Shown one piece after another: positions 35,857-46,738 of a stretch of 64,000 bases of DNA. Position 1 is the stretch's first letter. Each line of letters opens with the position of its first letter. A program made the translations under genes and the position numbers. The DNA is from Armatimonadota bacterium (GTDB taxonomy: Bacteria; Armatimonadota; Fimbriimonadia; Fimbriimonadales; Fimbriimonadaceae), in NCBI GenBank assembly GCA_016789105.1, contig JAEURN010000004.1:248001-312000 (forward strand), written 5' to 3'. The notes below the pieces were generated by a model. The model did no database searches and was not told the DNA's origin. It saw nothing but the letters and a program-made list of their open reading frames with translations.

Positions 35857-36330
35857 ATGGATGATTTTGCACTCCACGCACTTCAGTCCGCTCCGAAAGT
35901 TGTCGAACGGGTTCTCAGGGTTTTTCCGCACGACCGATTGGACGACAGGTTCGACACCGACCGGTTTACCGCCCGGGAGGTCGTTGCCCACTTGGCGGAC
36001 TACGAGCAGACGGTCCTCGACCGCATCCGCGCGGCGAACTCCAAGCCGGGAAGGGAAGTCCCGGCCTATGATCCGGACGCTAATGCCGCCGAACACCACT
36101 TTGGCGAGAAGGACGTGTTCCATGAAGCCGAGGTTTACGAAAGCAGACGCGGTGTGACGATCGAATACCTGCAGGGCCTGACCGCAGAAGACTATGCCAA
36201 AACGTTCACCCTTCCCGACGGTCGGGTGTTTTCGATTTCAGATTATCTCTGCCATATCCTGCGGCACGACCTGAACCACTTGGAGCAGATGTCGCACTAC
36301 TTGGCGACGGAAGTCGCTACGATCACCTGA
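35857..36330 (+). CDS. DinB-family four-helix-bundle protein
   Basis: 157 residues. Four helices with the metal-binding histidines of the DinB/YfiT group: VVAHLADYE in helix 2 and HILRHDLNHLEQM in helix 4. Family members include thiol-dependent transferases such as bacillithiol S-transferase. The substrate here is unknown. Monocistronic, with a strong terminator at 36349. Confidence 0.82.
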   Translation: MDDFALHALQSAPKVVERVLRVFPHDRLDDRFDTDRFTAREVVAHLADYEQTVLDRIRAANSKPGREVPAYDPDANAAEHHFGEKDVFHEAEVYESRRGVTIEYLQGLTAEDYAKTFTLPDGRVFSISDYLCHILRHDLNHLEQMSHYLATEVATIT

Positions 36331-36348
36331 TCGGTTGCCAAAGTAAAA

Positions 36349-36392
36349 AGAGTCCGCCCCCAGGCCAGGATCCTGGGGGCGGACTCTTTTTG
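36349..36392. terminator. Strong bidirectional terminator
   Basis: A perfect 16-bp stem (36349-36364 with 36372-36387) with a 7-base loop, flanked by A5 on one side and T5 on the other, serves the DinB gene and the convergent PEP-CTERM gene. Confidence 0.93.
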
Positions 36393-36403
36393 TTGAGTTC
36401 CTA

Positions 36404-37078
36404 TTACTTGCGTTTGCGGCGTGCGGCGGCAATGGCGGCCGCCATGCCGAGGACGGCCATGGTGGCGGGTTCGGGGACGGCTTGGACATAGTCCACGGCC
36501 ACGTCGCCGGAATTGGCCGTATCGAAGTCAACTTGAATTTGGTCGACATCGGCAAAGTTGACACCGGTGAAGCTGCTGAACAAGAACGTCGTGAGCTCAG
36601 GAGTGTTGATCGCGCTACCGAACAGGGTTTGCGACACGGTGAAGTTGGTGCCGTTCCCGTTGCGGACGTTCATCCGGATCGTCAGGTCGCCATCGCGGGA
36701 AAGAGTGCGGATTTCAAACCGGTTTTCGGCGGAGAGATTGAGGTTGAGGTCGTTGTAGCTGGTGCTGTTGGGGCCGGTCATGGTCAAGCCATAGCCCACT
36801 GCGCCGAGGCCATCGACACCCGACTGAGAGTTGATGCTGAGGGCACCGGAGTTGGTGTCGACATCAAGGCTCAGGCCGAAGGCGTTGTTGGTGACGGCGA
36901 TGTAGACGACACGAGTGCCGCCGACCATCGAGCCGTTTTGCATGAAGTACTGGCTGCCGCTGGTGAGCGAGCTCGTGGCCGCCCCGGTGCTGAAGTCGTC
37001 GATCATGACGAGGGCATGGGCCGAAGCCGCCGCGAGGAGTGCGGTTAAGGTTGTGATGAACGTGAACTGGGCTTTCAT
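36404..37078 (-). CDS. PEP-CTERM protein, tandem copy B
   Basis: 224 residues. Signal peptide to about residue 22 (ending AHA), then VMIDDFSTG, an exported beta-rich domain, and the C-terminal VPEPATMAVLGMAAAIAAA plus RRKRK. It is a paralogue of the gene just upstream at 37093 (both begin the mature part with MIDDFSTG and share NFADVDxIxxxxDTxxSGDxxxD before the motif). GGAGAG 8 bases before ATG 37078 is a good ribosome-binding site. Confidence 0.87.
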   Translation of the reverse strand: MKAQFTFITTLTALLAAASAHALVMIDDFSTGAATSSLTSGSQYFMQNGSMVGGTRVVYIAVTNNAFGLSLDVDTNSGALSINSQSGVDGLGAVGYGLTMTGPNSTSYNDLNLNLSAENRFEIRTLSRDGDLTIRMNVRNGNGTNFTVSQTLFGSAINTPELTTFLFSSFTGVNFADVDQIQVDFDTANSGDVAVDYVQAVPEPATMAVLGMAAAIAAARRKRK

Positions 37079-37092
37079 TTGAGACTCTCCGT

Positions 37093-37749
37093 TTATTTGC
37101 GCTTGCGGGCAACCAGTGCTGCCGCGCCAAGGCCAAGGGCAATCAGGGAAGCCGGCTCGGGGACGGCTTCAAAGGAATCGATGACGGTGTCCCCGCTCGC
37201 GGTGGTGTCGAGGTAGATCCCGATGGAATCGACATCGGCAAAGTTTTGGGCACCGAATTCCGCAAACGAGATCGTCACGACCTGCGGGGTCATGACCATG
37301 CCGGGTGTGAGGTTGTGGAGGCTGGAAAAGGCCAAGTTGCCCCCGTTGGTGCGGATGGCGATTTGAATGGTTGCTGCCAAGTCGTTGCTGAGGACGTTGA
37401 TATTGAAGGCGTTTTGGGTGGACAGATCGAGGTTGAGATCCGTTCCGACGGTAAAGCTCCCAGCCGAATCGGATCCGTAACCGATGATGGATCCGGCATC
37501 GACGGACGTTTTGCTATCCGAGGCAAAAATTCCGTTGATGACCACGTTGGAGTGGGTCAGGCCGAGAGGGTTAGCGGAAATGCTGTGATATACCCAGCGG
37601 TTGCCGCCGGGCACCGAAGCCGCGGTGTAGGTGGAATTGCTACCGGTGTTGATTTGATCGTTGATGTTCCCGGTGGAAAAGTCATCGATCATCAAGGCAT
37701 GGGCCATACATCCGAAGCCCAATAGGCCAAATAAGGCAAAAGTTTTCAT
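37093..37749 (-). CDS. PEP-CTERM protein, tandem copy A
   Basis: 218 residues with signal peptide (MKTFALFGLLGFGCMAHA), mature start MIDDFSTG, a secreted domain rich in Asn, Thr and Ser, and the C-terminal VPEPASLIALGLGAAALVA plus RKRK. It is a tandem duplicate of the gene at 36404, 14 bases apart, so they are co-transcribed. Start ATG 37749; a TATACT box at 37806-37811 gives a leader of about 50 bases. Confidence 0.87.
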   Translation of the reverse strand: MKTFALFGLLGFGCMAHALMIDDFSTGNINDQINTGSNSTYTAASVPGGNRWVYHSISANPLGLTHSNVVINGIFASDSKTSVDAGSIIGYGSDSAGSFTVGTDLNLDLSTQNAFNINVLSNDLAATIQIAIRTNGGNLAFSSLHNLTPGMVMTPQVVTISFAEFGAQNFADVDSIGIYLDTTASGDTVIDSFEAVPEPASLIALGLGAAALVARKRK

Positions 37750-37805
37750 CCTGGTTTTTTCCTCTGCGAATCGGCCGGGAGCCAAATGCCCCTCGAGCCA
37801 TCACT

Positions 37806-37811
37806 AGTATA
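37806..37811 (-). promoter_or_regulatory. -10 box TATACT for the tandem PEP-CTERM genes
   Basis: On the minus strand, TATACT 56 bases before ATG 37749. The 223-base gap to enolase holds nothing else I can identify except a weak palindrome (GGCCTTCTGGCC) near 37843-37854. Confidence 0.5.
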
Positions 37812-37972
37812 GACGGTTCGATTGCCGAAGGTTGGGCAATGTTTGGCCTTCTGGCCAGAACAAGTAAGTTTACGGGGAGACCAGGATCAAAATGGATACG
37901 CCCAACTGGGGCCGTATGGACGTATCCTTAATGTGTTCTTATTGCTTTGCCGATTGATAGTTGTTTACAAAA

Positions 37973-39328
<1,356 letters not shown>

Positions 39329-39336
39329 TCACCGAC

Positions 39337-40053
39337 ATGGCCGGCCGCGAGAGCTACTTCTGGCACAAACTCCATTCTCTGACGGGAATCATCCCAACGG
39401 GGTTCTATTTAGTCCAGCACCTGACCCTCAATTCCTTCTCTTTGGCCGGGGCTCCCGCGTTCGACTCGATCATCCATTTTTTTGGAAATCTGCCGCTGCA
39501 TTTCCTGTACTTCTTGAAGTTCGGGGTTGTGTGGCCGGCGTTGATATTCCACGCGGTTTACGGCCTGTTCATCGTGTCCCGGTCCGAAGGCAACTATAGC
39601 CAGCCGTCGTTGAAGTTCCGCGAGAATCGGTACTACACCTTTCAGCGGTGGACGGGCATTTTTGCATTTGTCTTTTTGGCCTACCACATGGCATCAACCT
39701 CGGTTTTGGGCCAGATCAAAGGCGAATCGGCGATTGAATACGCCACCTGGGCCGAGCGGCTATCGGCCCCATTTGGCACGCACCTGGTGTTGCTTTTTTA
39801 CGTGGCCGGTGTGCTGGCCAGCAGTTACCACTTTGCCTACGGGATTTGGAACTTCTGCATCCGCTGGGGCATCACGATCAGCGAATCGGCCCAGCAGAAA
39901 ACGGCTAAGCTGAGCCAAGCGCTATTCGTCGCGGTGAGCGCCATCGGGATCTTGGCACTGCTCGGTTTCTTCTTCCCCGTGTTTGGCGGGGCCAAGCACC
40001 AAGCGTCTCTGGAAAAATCTGCGGTTTCCCGTCCCGTCAACCTTCAAAAGTAG
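39337..40053 (+). CDS. sdhC: Succinate dehydrogenase cytochrome b558 subunit
   Basis: 238-residue membrane anchor of complex II with five helices and histidines for heme b (HKLHSLTGIIPTGFYLVQHL, LIFHAVYGL, AYHMAST, SSYHFAYGIWNF). The b558 family carries electrons from SdhA/SdhB to menaquinone. Here sdhA and sdhB do not follow: the next gene, rfbC, is convergent and overlaps its last 17 bases. The catalytic subunits must be encoded elsewhere. Confidence 0.88.
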   Translation: MAGRESYFWHKLHSLTGIIPTGFYLVQHLTLNSFSLAGAPAFDSIIHFFGNLPLHFLYFLKFGVVWPALIFHAVYGLFIVSRSEGNYSQPSLKFRENRYYTFQRWTGIFAFVFLAYHMASTSVLGQIKGESAIEYATWAERLSAPFGTHLVLLFYVAGVLASSYHFAYGIWNFCIRWGITISESAQQKTAKLSQALFVAVSAIGILALLGFFFPVFGGAKHQASLEKSAVSRPVNLQK

Positions 40054-40594
40054 GCCGGTTTTCCGGTTTGAGGTCTTTGTAAAGGGGGAGCCCTTCATCT
40101 TTGGGGCTCAGCTGCGGGCTCCCGATGGGCCATGGGATAGCAAATTGGGGGTCATCGAACCGGATCCCAGAGTCTTGGTGGTGGCGGTAGGGGGCCGTGC
40201 ACTTGTAGGCCACTAGTGCCGTTTCGCTCAGCACACAGAATCCGTGGGCAAAACCTTCAGGGATGAACAGGGAACGGTGGTTGCCCTCGCTGAGGTGTTC
40301 GGCGTGCCATCGGCCAAATGTCGGCGACCCTTCGCGGATGTCCAGCGCCACATCCCAGATCTCACCTTGGACGCACTGAACCAGCTTGCCCTGGGTGAGC
40401 GGATATTGAAAGTGCAGCCCCCGCAAAACGCCATGCCGGGAAAAACTGAGGTTGTCCTGGACAAAAACGTGGCTGAACCCGAGGTCGGTCAACTTTTCGT
40501 CATTAAACGTTTCTAGGAAATAGCCGCGCTCATCGCCAAACACCTGGGGTTCGATGACGGCGACGCCGGGGATGTCGGTGGTCAAGACCTTCAT
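40037..40594 (-). CDS. rfbC: dTDP-4-dehydrorhamnose 3,5-epimerase
   Basis: Third enzyme of dTDP-L-rhamnose synthesis. 185 residues, cupin fold, with [32 protein letters not shown] (catalytic His region), [11 protein letters not shown], and [13 protein letters not shown]. Its ATG overlaps the rfbA stop (ATGA, 40591-40594). The 3' end overlaps sdhC by 17 bases on the other strand. The order is rfbB-rfbA-rfbC; rfbD, the final reductase, is missing from this operon. Confidence 0.95.
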   Translation of the reverse strand: MKVLTTDIPGVAVIEPQVFGDERGYFLETFNDEKLTDLGFSHVFVQDNLSFSRHGVLRGLHFQYPLTQGKLVQCVQGEIWDVALDIREGSPTFGRWHAEHLSEGNHRSLFIPEGFAHGFCVLSETALVAYKCTAPYRHHQDSGIRFDDPQFAIPWPIGSPQLSPKDEGLPLYKDLKPENRPTFEG

Positions 40595-41460
40595 TTCAGG
40601 ATTTTGAGGAGGTATTGGCCGTAGGCGTTTTTGGCCATCGGCTCGGCAAGGGCGTGCAACTGGGCGCTGTCGATCCAGCCCATGCGGTAGCAGATCTCTT
40701 CGATGTTGGCGACCATGAGGCCCTGGCGCGTTTCGACGGCTTGGACGAAATTGGCGGCCTGGAGCATGGATTCGGCCGTGCCGGTGTCCAACCAGGCAAA
40801 CCCCCGGCCAAACCGGGTGACATGGAGGGAGCCTTGTTCCAGGTAGATCCGGTTAAGGTCGGTGATTTCAAGTTCACCGCGTGCCGATGGGCGGAGCGAC
40901 TTGGCGAATCCGACGACCTGGGGATCGTAAAAATAGAGCCCGGTCACGGCAAAGTCCGACTTCGGATTCTCCGGTTTCTCTTCGAGCGATTCGGCGCGGC
41001 CCACCGCATCAAAACTGACGACGCCATAAGCCTCTGGGTGGTCGACCTGGGTGGCGAAAACGGTGGCCCCTTCTTTCCGGTCGTGGGCTTCCCGGACGAG
41101 CCCGGTAAGGTTTTGTCCGTAGAAGATGTTGTCGCCCAGGACAAGGGCGCTGGGGTCGCCCGCAATGAACTGCTCGCCGATCAAGAACGCCTGGGCGAGC
41201 CCCTCTGGGCTGGGTTGTGCGGCGTATGAGAGGTTGATCCCCCACTGCGACCCGTCGCCCATCAAACGGATGAAAGATTCCTGTTCGTGGGGCGTGGTGA
41301 TGACGAGGATATCTCTGATCCCGGCAAGGAGCAAGACGCTCAAAGGGTAATAGACCATCGGCTTGCTATAGACGGGAATGAGCTGTTTGCTGACCCCCCG
41401 CGTGATGGGGTGGAGCCGGGAGCCAGAACCGCCCGCCAGGATGATCCCCTTGCGCCTCAT
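40591..41460 (-). CDS. rfbA: Glucose-1-phosphate thymidylyltransferase
   Basis: Makes dTDP-glucose from dTTP and glucose 1-phosphate. 289 residues with [42 protein letters not shown], and [10 protein letters not shown] 41460 overlaps the rfbB stop (ATGA); the frame is open for 31 codons more. Translation is therefore coupled along rfbB-rfbA-rfbC. Confidence 0.95.
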   Translation of the reverse strand: MRRKGIILAGGSGSRLHPITRGVSKQLIPVYSKPMVYYPLSVLLLAGIRDILVITTPHEQESFIRLMGDGSQWGINLSYAAQPSPEGLAQAFLIGEQFIAGDPSALVLGDNIFYGQNLTGLVREAHDRKEGATVFATQVDHPEAYGVVSFDAVGRAESLEEKPENPKSDFAVTGLYFYDPQVVGFAKSLRPSARGELEITDLNRIYLEQGSLHVTRFGRGFAWLDTGTAESMLQAANFVQAVETRQGLMVANIEEICYRMGWIDSAQLHALAEPMAKNAYGQYLLKILK

Positions 41461-42515
41461 TTGTCCGAGACCCCCGCGTAATGCTCGTCGATCCACTTCA
41501 AGTAGGATCCCGATCGGACGGATTCGGTCCATGCTGGATTGTCGGCATACCATTTAACCGTTTGGCGGAGGCCTTCTTCAAAAGATTGCTTGGGCCGCCA
41601 ACCAAGTTCCCGTTCGATTTTCGATGTGTCGATGGCGTATCGGAAATCGTGCCCGGGTCGGTCGGCGACAAATGTGATGAGCGATTCGACCGTATCAACC
41701 TTTTGGTGGGTAATTTCCGCGACGGCGGCGCAGATGGCCCGGACGACGTCGATGTTGGTCCGTTCTGCCTTGCCGCCGATGTTGTAAGTCTCGCCAACCC
41801 GCCCCTCGGTCATCACGGTATAGATGGCTTCGGCATGGTCGCCGACATAGAGCCAGTCCCGGATATTGGCCCCTTTGCCGTATACAGGCAAGGGCTTGCC
41901 GGCCAATGCGTTGAGGGCCATGACGGGGATCAGCTTTTCGGGAAATTGCAAGGGCCCATAGTTGTTGCTGCAGTTGGTAACTTTTACCGGCAATCCATAG
42001 GTGTGATGCCAGGCCCTAACCAAATGGTCAGATGCGGCCTTTGACGCGCTATAGGGACTGTTGGGGGAATAGGGCGTGTCTTCACGGAAGCTGCCCGTCT
42101 CCCCCAATTCGCCAAAGACCTCGTCAGTGCTGACATGGTGGAAGACCTTGCCATCCAGGTCTGTGCCCCATTTTGACCTGGCCGCCTCCAAAAGGTTGAA
42201 TGTGCCGACGATGTTGGCATTCAGGAAATCTCGGGGGTAGCGGATGCTGCGGTCGACATGGGTTTCCGCGGCAAAGTGGACGATGTGCGTGGGATCGAAC
42301 GAATCCACGGCTTGGTGGGTTGCTTCGGCATTGGCCAGGTCGACCCGAGCAAAGGCATAGTTCTCCAAATCCTCCAACGCCGCGAGGGAGAGGGGGTTCG
42401 CCGCGTAGGTCAGCGCATCGATGTTGAGGAACTGTGAATCTGGAAGCCCCGGCACATAACGGAGAAGGAAATTGGCGCCGATAAATCCGCAACCGCCGGT
42501 GACCAGGATCCTCAT
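41457..42515 (-). CDS. rfbB: dTDP-glucose 4,6-dehydratase
   Basis: Second step to dTDP-rhamnose. 352-residue extended short-chain dehydrogenase with [11 protein letters not shown] at the NAD loop, [20 protein letters not shown], the catalytic [10 protein letters not shown], and [17 protein letters not shown]. It is first in the operon; a TAACCT box precedes ATG 42515 by 9 bases. Confidence 0.95.
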   Translation of the reverse strand: MRILVTGGCGFIGANFLLRYVPGLPDSQFLNIDALTYAANPLSLAALEDLENYAFARVDLANAEATHQAVDSFDPTHIVHFAAETHVDRSIRYPRDFLNANIVGTFNLLEAARSKWGTDLDGKVFHHVSTDEVFGELGETGSFREDTPYSPNSPYSASKAASDHLVRAWHHTYGLPVKVTNCSNNYGPLQFPEKLIPVMALNALAGKPLPVYGKGANIRDWLYVGDHAEAIYTVMTEGRVGETYNIGGKAERTNIDVVRAICAAVAEITHQKVDTVESLITFVADRPGHDFRYAIDTSKIERELGWRPKQSFEEGLRQTVKWYADNPAWTESVRSGSYLKWIDEHYAGVSDK

Positions 42516-42524
42516 CGGGTGCCA

Positions 42525-42530
42525 AGGTTA
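42525..42530 (-). promoter_or_regulatory. -10-like TAACCT for the rfbBAC operon
   Basis: Minus strand: TAACCT, 9 bases, ATG 42515. Third occurrence of this variant hexamer. Confidence 0.4.
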
Positions 42531-42574
42531 CCCGTGCGGGCGACACCAGAGGCGGTTCGTTTCGTCAGACATTC

Positions 42575-43675
42575 ATGCCCATGTGCGCAGCCGTGTTGAT
42601 TTGCTCGCTGGCCATGCCACGGGTCGACCCGATTGGGCGGCCGGTCGAGGTTTTCGCCAGCGGGGAGCACCCCTATACTCGGACGCCAGGGATTGCCGTT
42701 TTGCCAAACGGGCGGATTCTGGTCGTCGCGGCTTCGCAGGAATCCCTTGCGGATGAAAGTGGTAACAAGATCCTGGTCAAGTCGAGCGGGGATGGCGGCC
42801 GGACTTGGGGCAATGGGGTCACGCTCGCTGGCAATGGGTCTGAAAGCGCGCAGTCACCTGTCATCGTGGCCTCGGGGGAAAAGGTCTTTGTGCACTTTGC
42901 GGTCTTCCCGGCGGGGACCGATTCTTACCATTTGGACACGGGTTTCGGGGCAAAGGGCCAGAAAACCTATGTTTCCGTGAGCCGGGATGGAGGGACGACC
43001 TGGATTCCCCCGGTGGAGACAACCCGTGCCATCCGGCGTGAAGGAGTGCAATCCGTCAATTTTGGCCCTGGCCGGGGGATCGTGCTCCAACGCGGTCATT
43101 ACAAGGGGAGGATCGTTGTCCCAATGCACACGCGGGTCGGCGGCGCGGCGGCCAGCGGGGCGGTTTGGAGCGACGACGGCGGCAACAGTTGGCAAAGCGG
43201 TGCCACCGTTGAAGCCCCAGACGGCGTTTTTCCAAACGAATCCGGCTTGGCGGAGTTGGAAGATGGCAGCTTGGTCTTTAATGCCCGGGCGGCGGGCGGG
43301 ATCGGCAAACGCGTGCAAGCGGTTTCTGGTGATGGCGGGGCGACTTGGTCGGGGTTCGAGGTCAAGTCAGACCTTCCGGACTCGGTCTGCCATGCCGGGA
43401 TCCTGCGGCACCGGTTCGAAGGGGTGGCGCAACCGGGAGTTCTCCTGCTATCAATGCCGAGCCCAGCCGGTCGCATCGACGGCTTGGTTCGGGTCAGCAC
43501 AGACGATGGGCGTACATGGCCAGGCTCGTTCGAGGTTGCCAAAGGCTACTTCGGCTATTCGGCCCTGGCAAACTTGGAAAACGGGGAGGTCGGGCTCGTT
43601 TATGAATATGCCCCTCGTGGAGGCTCAGACCCCCAGCTTGGGATCAGGTTTTTGCGCCTCAAAGTTTCGGGCTGA
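42575..43675 (+). CDS. Sialidase-like exported glycoside hydrolase (GH33/BNR)
   Basis: 366 residues with a signal peptide (to about residue 14). Five Asp-box repeats mark the six-bladed propeller: SGDGGRTW, SRDGGTTW, SDDGGNSW, SGDGGATW and STDDGRTW. The arginine-containing RTPGIAVLPNGRILV matches the front of the active site, NESGLAEL the conserved Glu region, and YSALANLENGEVGLVYEY the Tyr/Glu end. It would cleave terminal sialic acid or a related sugar outside the cell. ATG 42581 is an alternative start. Divergent from rfbBAC. Confidence 0.85.
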   Translation: MPMCAAVLICSLAMPRVDPIGRPVEVFASGEHPYTRTPGIAVLPNGRILVVAASQESLADESGNKILVKSSGDGGRTWGNGVTLAGNGSESAQSPVIVASGEKVFVHFAVFPAGTDSYHLDTGFGAKGQKTYVSVSRDGGTTWIPPVETTRAIRREGVQSVNFGPGRGIVLQRGHYKGRIVVPMHTRVGGAAASGAVWSDDGGNSWQSGATVEAPDGVFPNESGLAELEDGSLVFNARAAGGIGKRVQAVSGDGGATWSGFEVKSDLPDSVCHAGILRHRFEGVAQPGVLLLSMPSPAGRIDGLVRVSTDDGRTWPGSFEVAKGYFGYSALANLENGEVGLVYEYAPRGGSDPQLGIRFLRLKVSG

Positions 43676-44980
<1,305 letters not shown>

Positions 44981-45005
44981 GCAACGGCCCCGACCACTCG
45001 CTTGT

Positions 45006-45878
45006 TCACCGCGAGGTGCGGATGTCCGTGACCCCGCCTTTCCCCATCACGCAAAAGGCGGTGGCGAGCGGGTCCGACTGCAATCCCTTGTCCGCGATGA
45101 CCGTGGCGGTCACGCGGTTCGTTACGCCCATGCCGGTTCGCGGATCCACGATGTGGGAATAGCGGATGCCGCCGATTTCGACGTACTGTTCAGAATCGCC
45201 GGACGTGCTGACGGCGCATTGCGCCAAGGCCCGGGGGGCAGATTCGCCGGGAATTTGGATAGGCCATCCTTCGGAACCGGGTGGGGCGGCGCCCGCGGCG
45301 ATGTCACCGCCCGATTGGACAATGGCGCGGCCGAACCCGGCCCTGGCCAGGCACTCAAGAGCGGCATCGCAGGCGTACCCTTTGGCAATGCCGCCGAGGT
45401 CGATGCCGATACCTTCTTTGAGGATGGTGACAGATTGGTTGACCGGATCAAGCTTCAAAAACCGGTACCCGACGTGGGAAACGGCTTGCCGGAGTTCGAT
45501 CGGGCCGGGCATCCGCCCGGTTTGTCGGGCGTTCCGCCACAATTTGACGGCGGGGCCAGCGGTGACGTCAAAGGCGCCGCCGGTTTGTTCGCTGACCTGC
45601 TGGGCTTGTTCAAGGACGATCCAGAGATCTTTAGAGACGCTTGTTTGCTGGAGTGGCTTGATCTGTCTGATTTCGCTGGAAGGGCGGTAATCGCTCATTT
45701 CCTGCTCAAGCTGTTCCACCCTGGCATAGGCGGCAGCGGCTGCCTGTTCGGCTTGTTCGCGGTCCGTTGCGTAAAAGGCCAGCCGGAATTCCACGCCCAT
45801 GTGGATTTCGGTGAATGCAAATTTTTGGATGGCTTGATTTTGGCTCCCCAATAGGGCCGTCAGCACCGCGCTGAGCAT
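45006..45878 (-). CDS. apbE: FAD:protein FMN transferase
   Basis: Attaches FMN covalently to Thr in target flavoproteins such as Nqr or Rnf subunits. 290 residues with MSDYRPSSEI, FDVTAGPAVKLW, IDLGGIAKGYACD, VQSGGDI and HIVDPRTGMGV, all family blocks. The N-terminus has only a weak signal-like segment. ATG 45878 is placed by the TAAACT box 8 bases before it; the open frame continues antisense through the next gene. No target protein is encoded nearby. Confidence 0.92.
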   Translation of the reverse strand: MLSAVLTALLGSQNQAIQKFAFTEIHMGVEFRLAFYATDREQAEQAAAAAYARVEQLEQEMSDYRPSSEIRQIKPLQQTSVSKDLWIVLEQAQQVSEQTGGAFDVTAGPAVKLWRNARQTGRMPGPIELRQAVSHVGYRFLKLDPVNQSVTILKEGIGIDLGGIAKGYACDAALECLARAGFGRAIVQSGGDIAAGAAPPGSEGWPIQIPGESAPRALAQCAVSTSGDSEQYVEIGGIRYSHIVDPRTGMGVTNRVTATVIADKGLQSDPLATAFCVMGKGGVTDIRTSR

Positions 45879-45886
45879 CTCACCAG

Positions 45887-45892
45887 AGTTTA
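45887..45892 (-). promoter_or_regulatory. -10 box TAAACT for apbE
   Basis: Minus strand: TAAACT, 8 bases, ATG 45878. It is 16 bases from the divergent box at 45909. Confidence 0.55.
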
Positions 45893-45908
45893 GTCCACCG
45901 GCCGGTTG

Positions 45909-45914
45909 TACAAT
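45909..45914 (+). promoter_or_regulatory. -10 box TACAAT, leaderless start at 45921
   Basis: TACAAT, 6 bases, ATG 45921. The whole 42-base gap to apbE holds two divergent promoters. Confidence 0.6.
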
Positions 45915-45920
45915 GGGGAA

Positions 45921-46676
45921 ATGCTGCTGGCGACGGCGCTCGGTTTGGCGATGCAACAAATGGATTTGGAAACCATGACCGTGAAGTTGGAGGGCCACTT
46001 GGCGGAATACAAGATGGTCAAGCTTCCGGGAGGGGAATTCAACTATCGCAAAGAAGTCGCGCGTTTGAAACCCTTTTGGATCGGGACGACCGAGGTCACC
46101 TGGGATCTCTACGACATCTTTGCCTACCGCCTGGATCTGAGCCAAGAAGAGGCCGTGAAGGAAGAGGTCATCAAAAGCCGCCCCAGCAAGCCCTATGGCG
46201 AGCCGGACCGCGGGTACGGGCACCAGGGGTATCCGGCCATCGGGGTGCATGTTCTGGCCGCCGAAGCGTTCTGCCAGTGGTTGAGCGCAAAGACAGGTAA
46301 AAAATTCCGGTTGCCGACCGAAGCCGAATGGGAATATGCGGCCATGGCGGGCAACCCGAATTTGCCAGATCCGCTGGACGGCTATGCCTGGACTTGGGAT
46401 AACGCCGATGACAAAACCCACCCCTGCGGTTCGCTGAAGCCGAATGCCTTTGGGCTGTTCGACATGCTTGGAAACGCCAGCGAGTGGGTCACTCTCGCGG
46501 ACGGGAAATCAACGACAAAAGGCGGTCACTTTTACAACAAGCCGAAGTCGTTTGCGTACACCATGGCCGAGGATTACCGGGCGGATTGGCAGATGCGTGA
46601 CGCCCACACCCCCAAAAGCCGATGGTGGCTGAGCGACGGCGAATTCGTCGGGTTCCGCGTGGTCTGCGAACCCTGA
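45921..46676 (+). CDS. Formylglycine-generating-enzyme-like (SUMF1) exported protein
   Basis: 251 residues. Short signal peptide (LLATALGLAMQQ), then the FGE/C-type-lectin fold: MVKLPGGEF, IGTTEVTWDLYDIF, YPAIGVHVLAAEAFCQWLSAKTGKKFRLPTEAEWEYAA in pieces, NAFGLFDMLGNASEWV, and the ending FVGFRVVC. True FGEs oxidise a sulfatase Cys to formylglycine, but most bacterial members have other or unknown roles, and no sulfatase is nearby. The TACAAT box fixes ATG 45921 over TTG 45906. Confidence 0.85.
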   Translation: MLLATALGLAMQQMDLETMTVKLEGHLAEYKMVKLPGGEFNYRKEVARLKPFWIGTTEVTWDLYDIFAYRLDLSQEEAVKEEVIKSRPSKPYGEPDRGYGHQGYPAIGVHVLAAEAFCQWLSAKTGKKFRLPTEAEWEYAAMAGNPNLPDPLDGYAWTWDNADDKTHPCGSLKPNAFGLFDMLGNASEWVTLADGKSTTKGGHFYNKPKSFAYTMAEDYRADWQMRDAHTPKSRWWLSDGEFVGFRVVCEP

Positions 46677-46738
46677 CGGCAGTTGACCAGAGAATTGGGC
46701 GGCGAGTTGGTACAAAGCCCAAACAAGGCAATTGACGG

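Noticed and set aside
45879-46421. Extension of the apbE frame
   Set aside because: It is antisense to the FGE-like gene and lies upstream of the ApbE domain and its -10 box.
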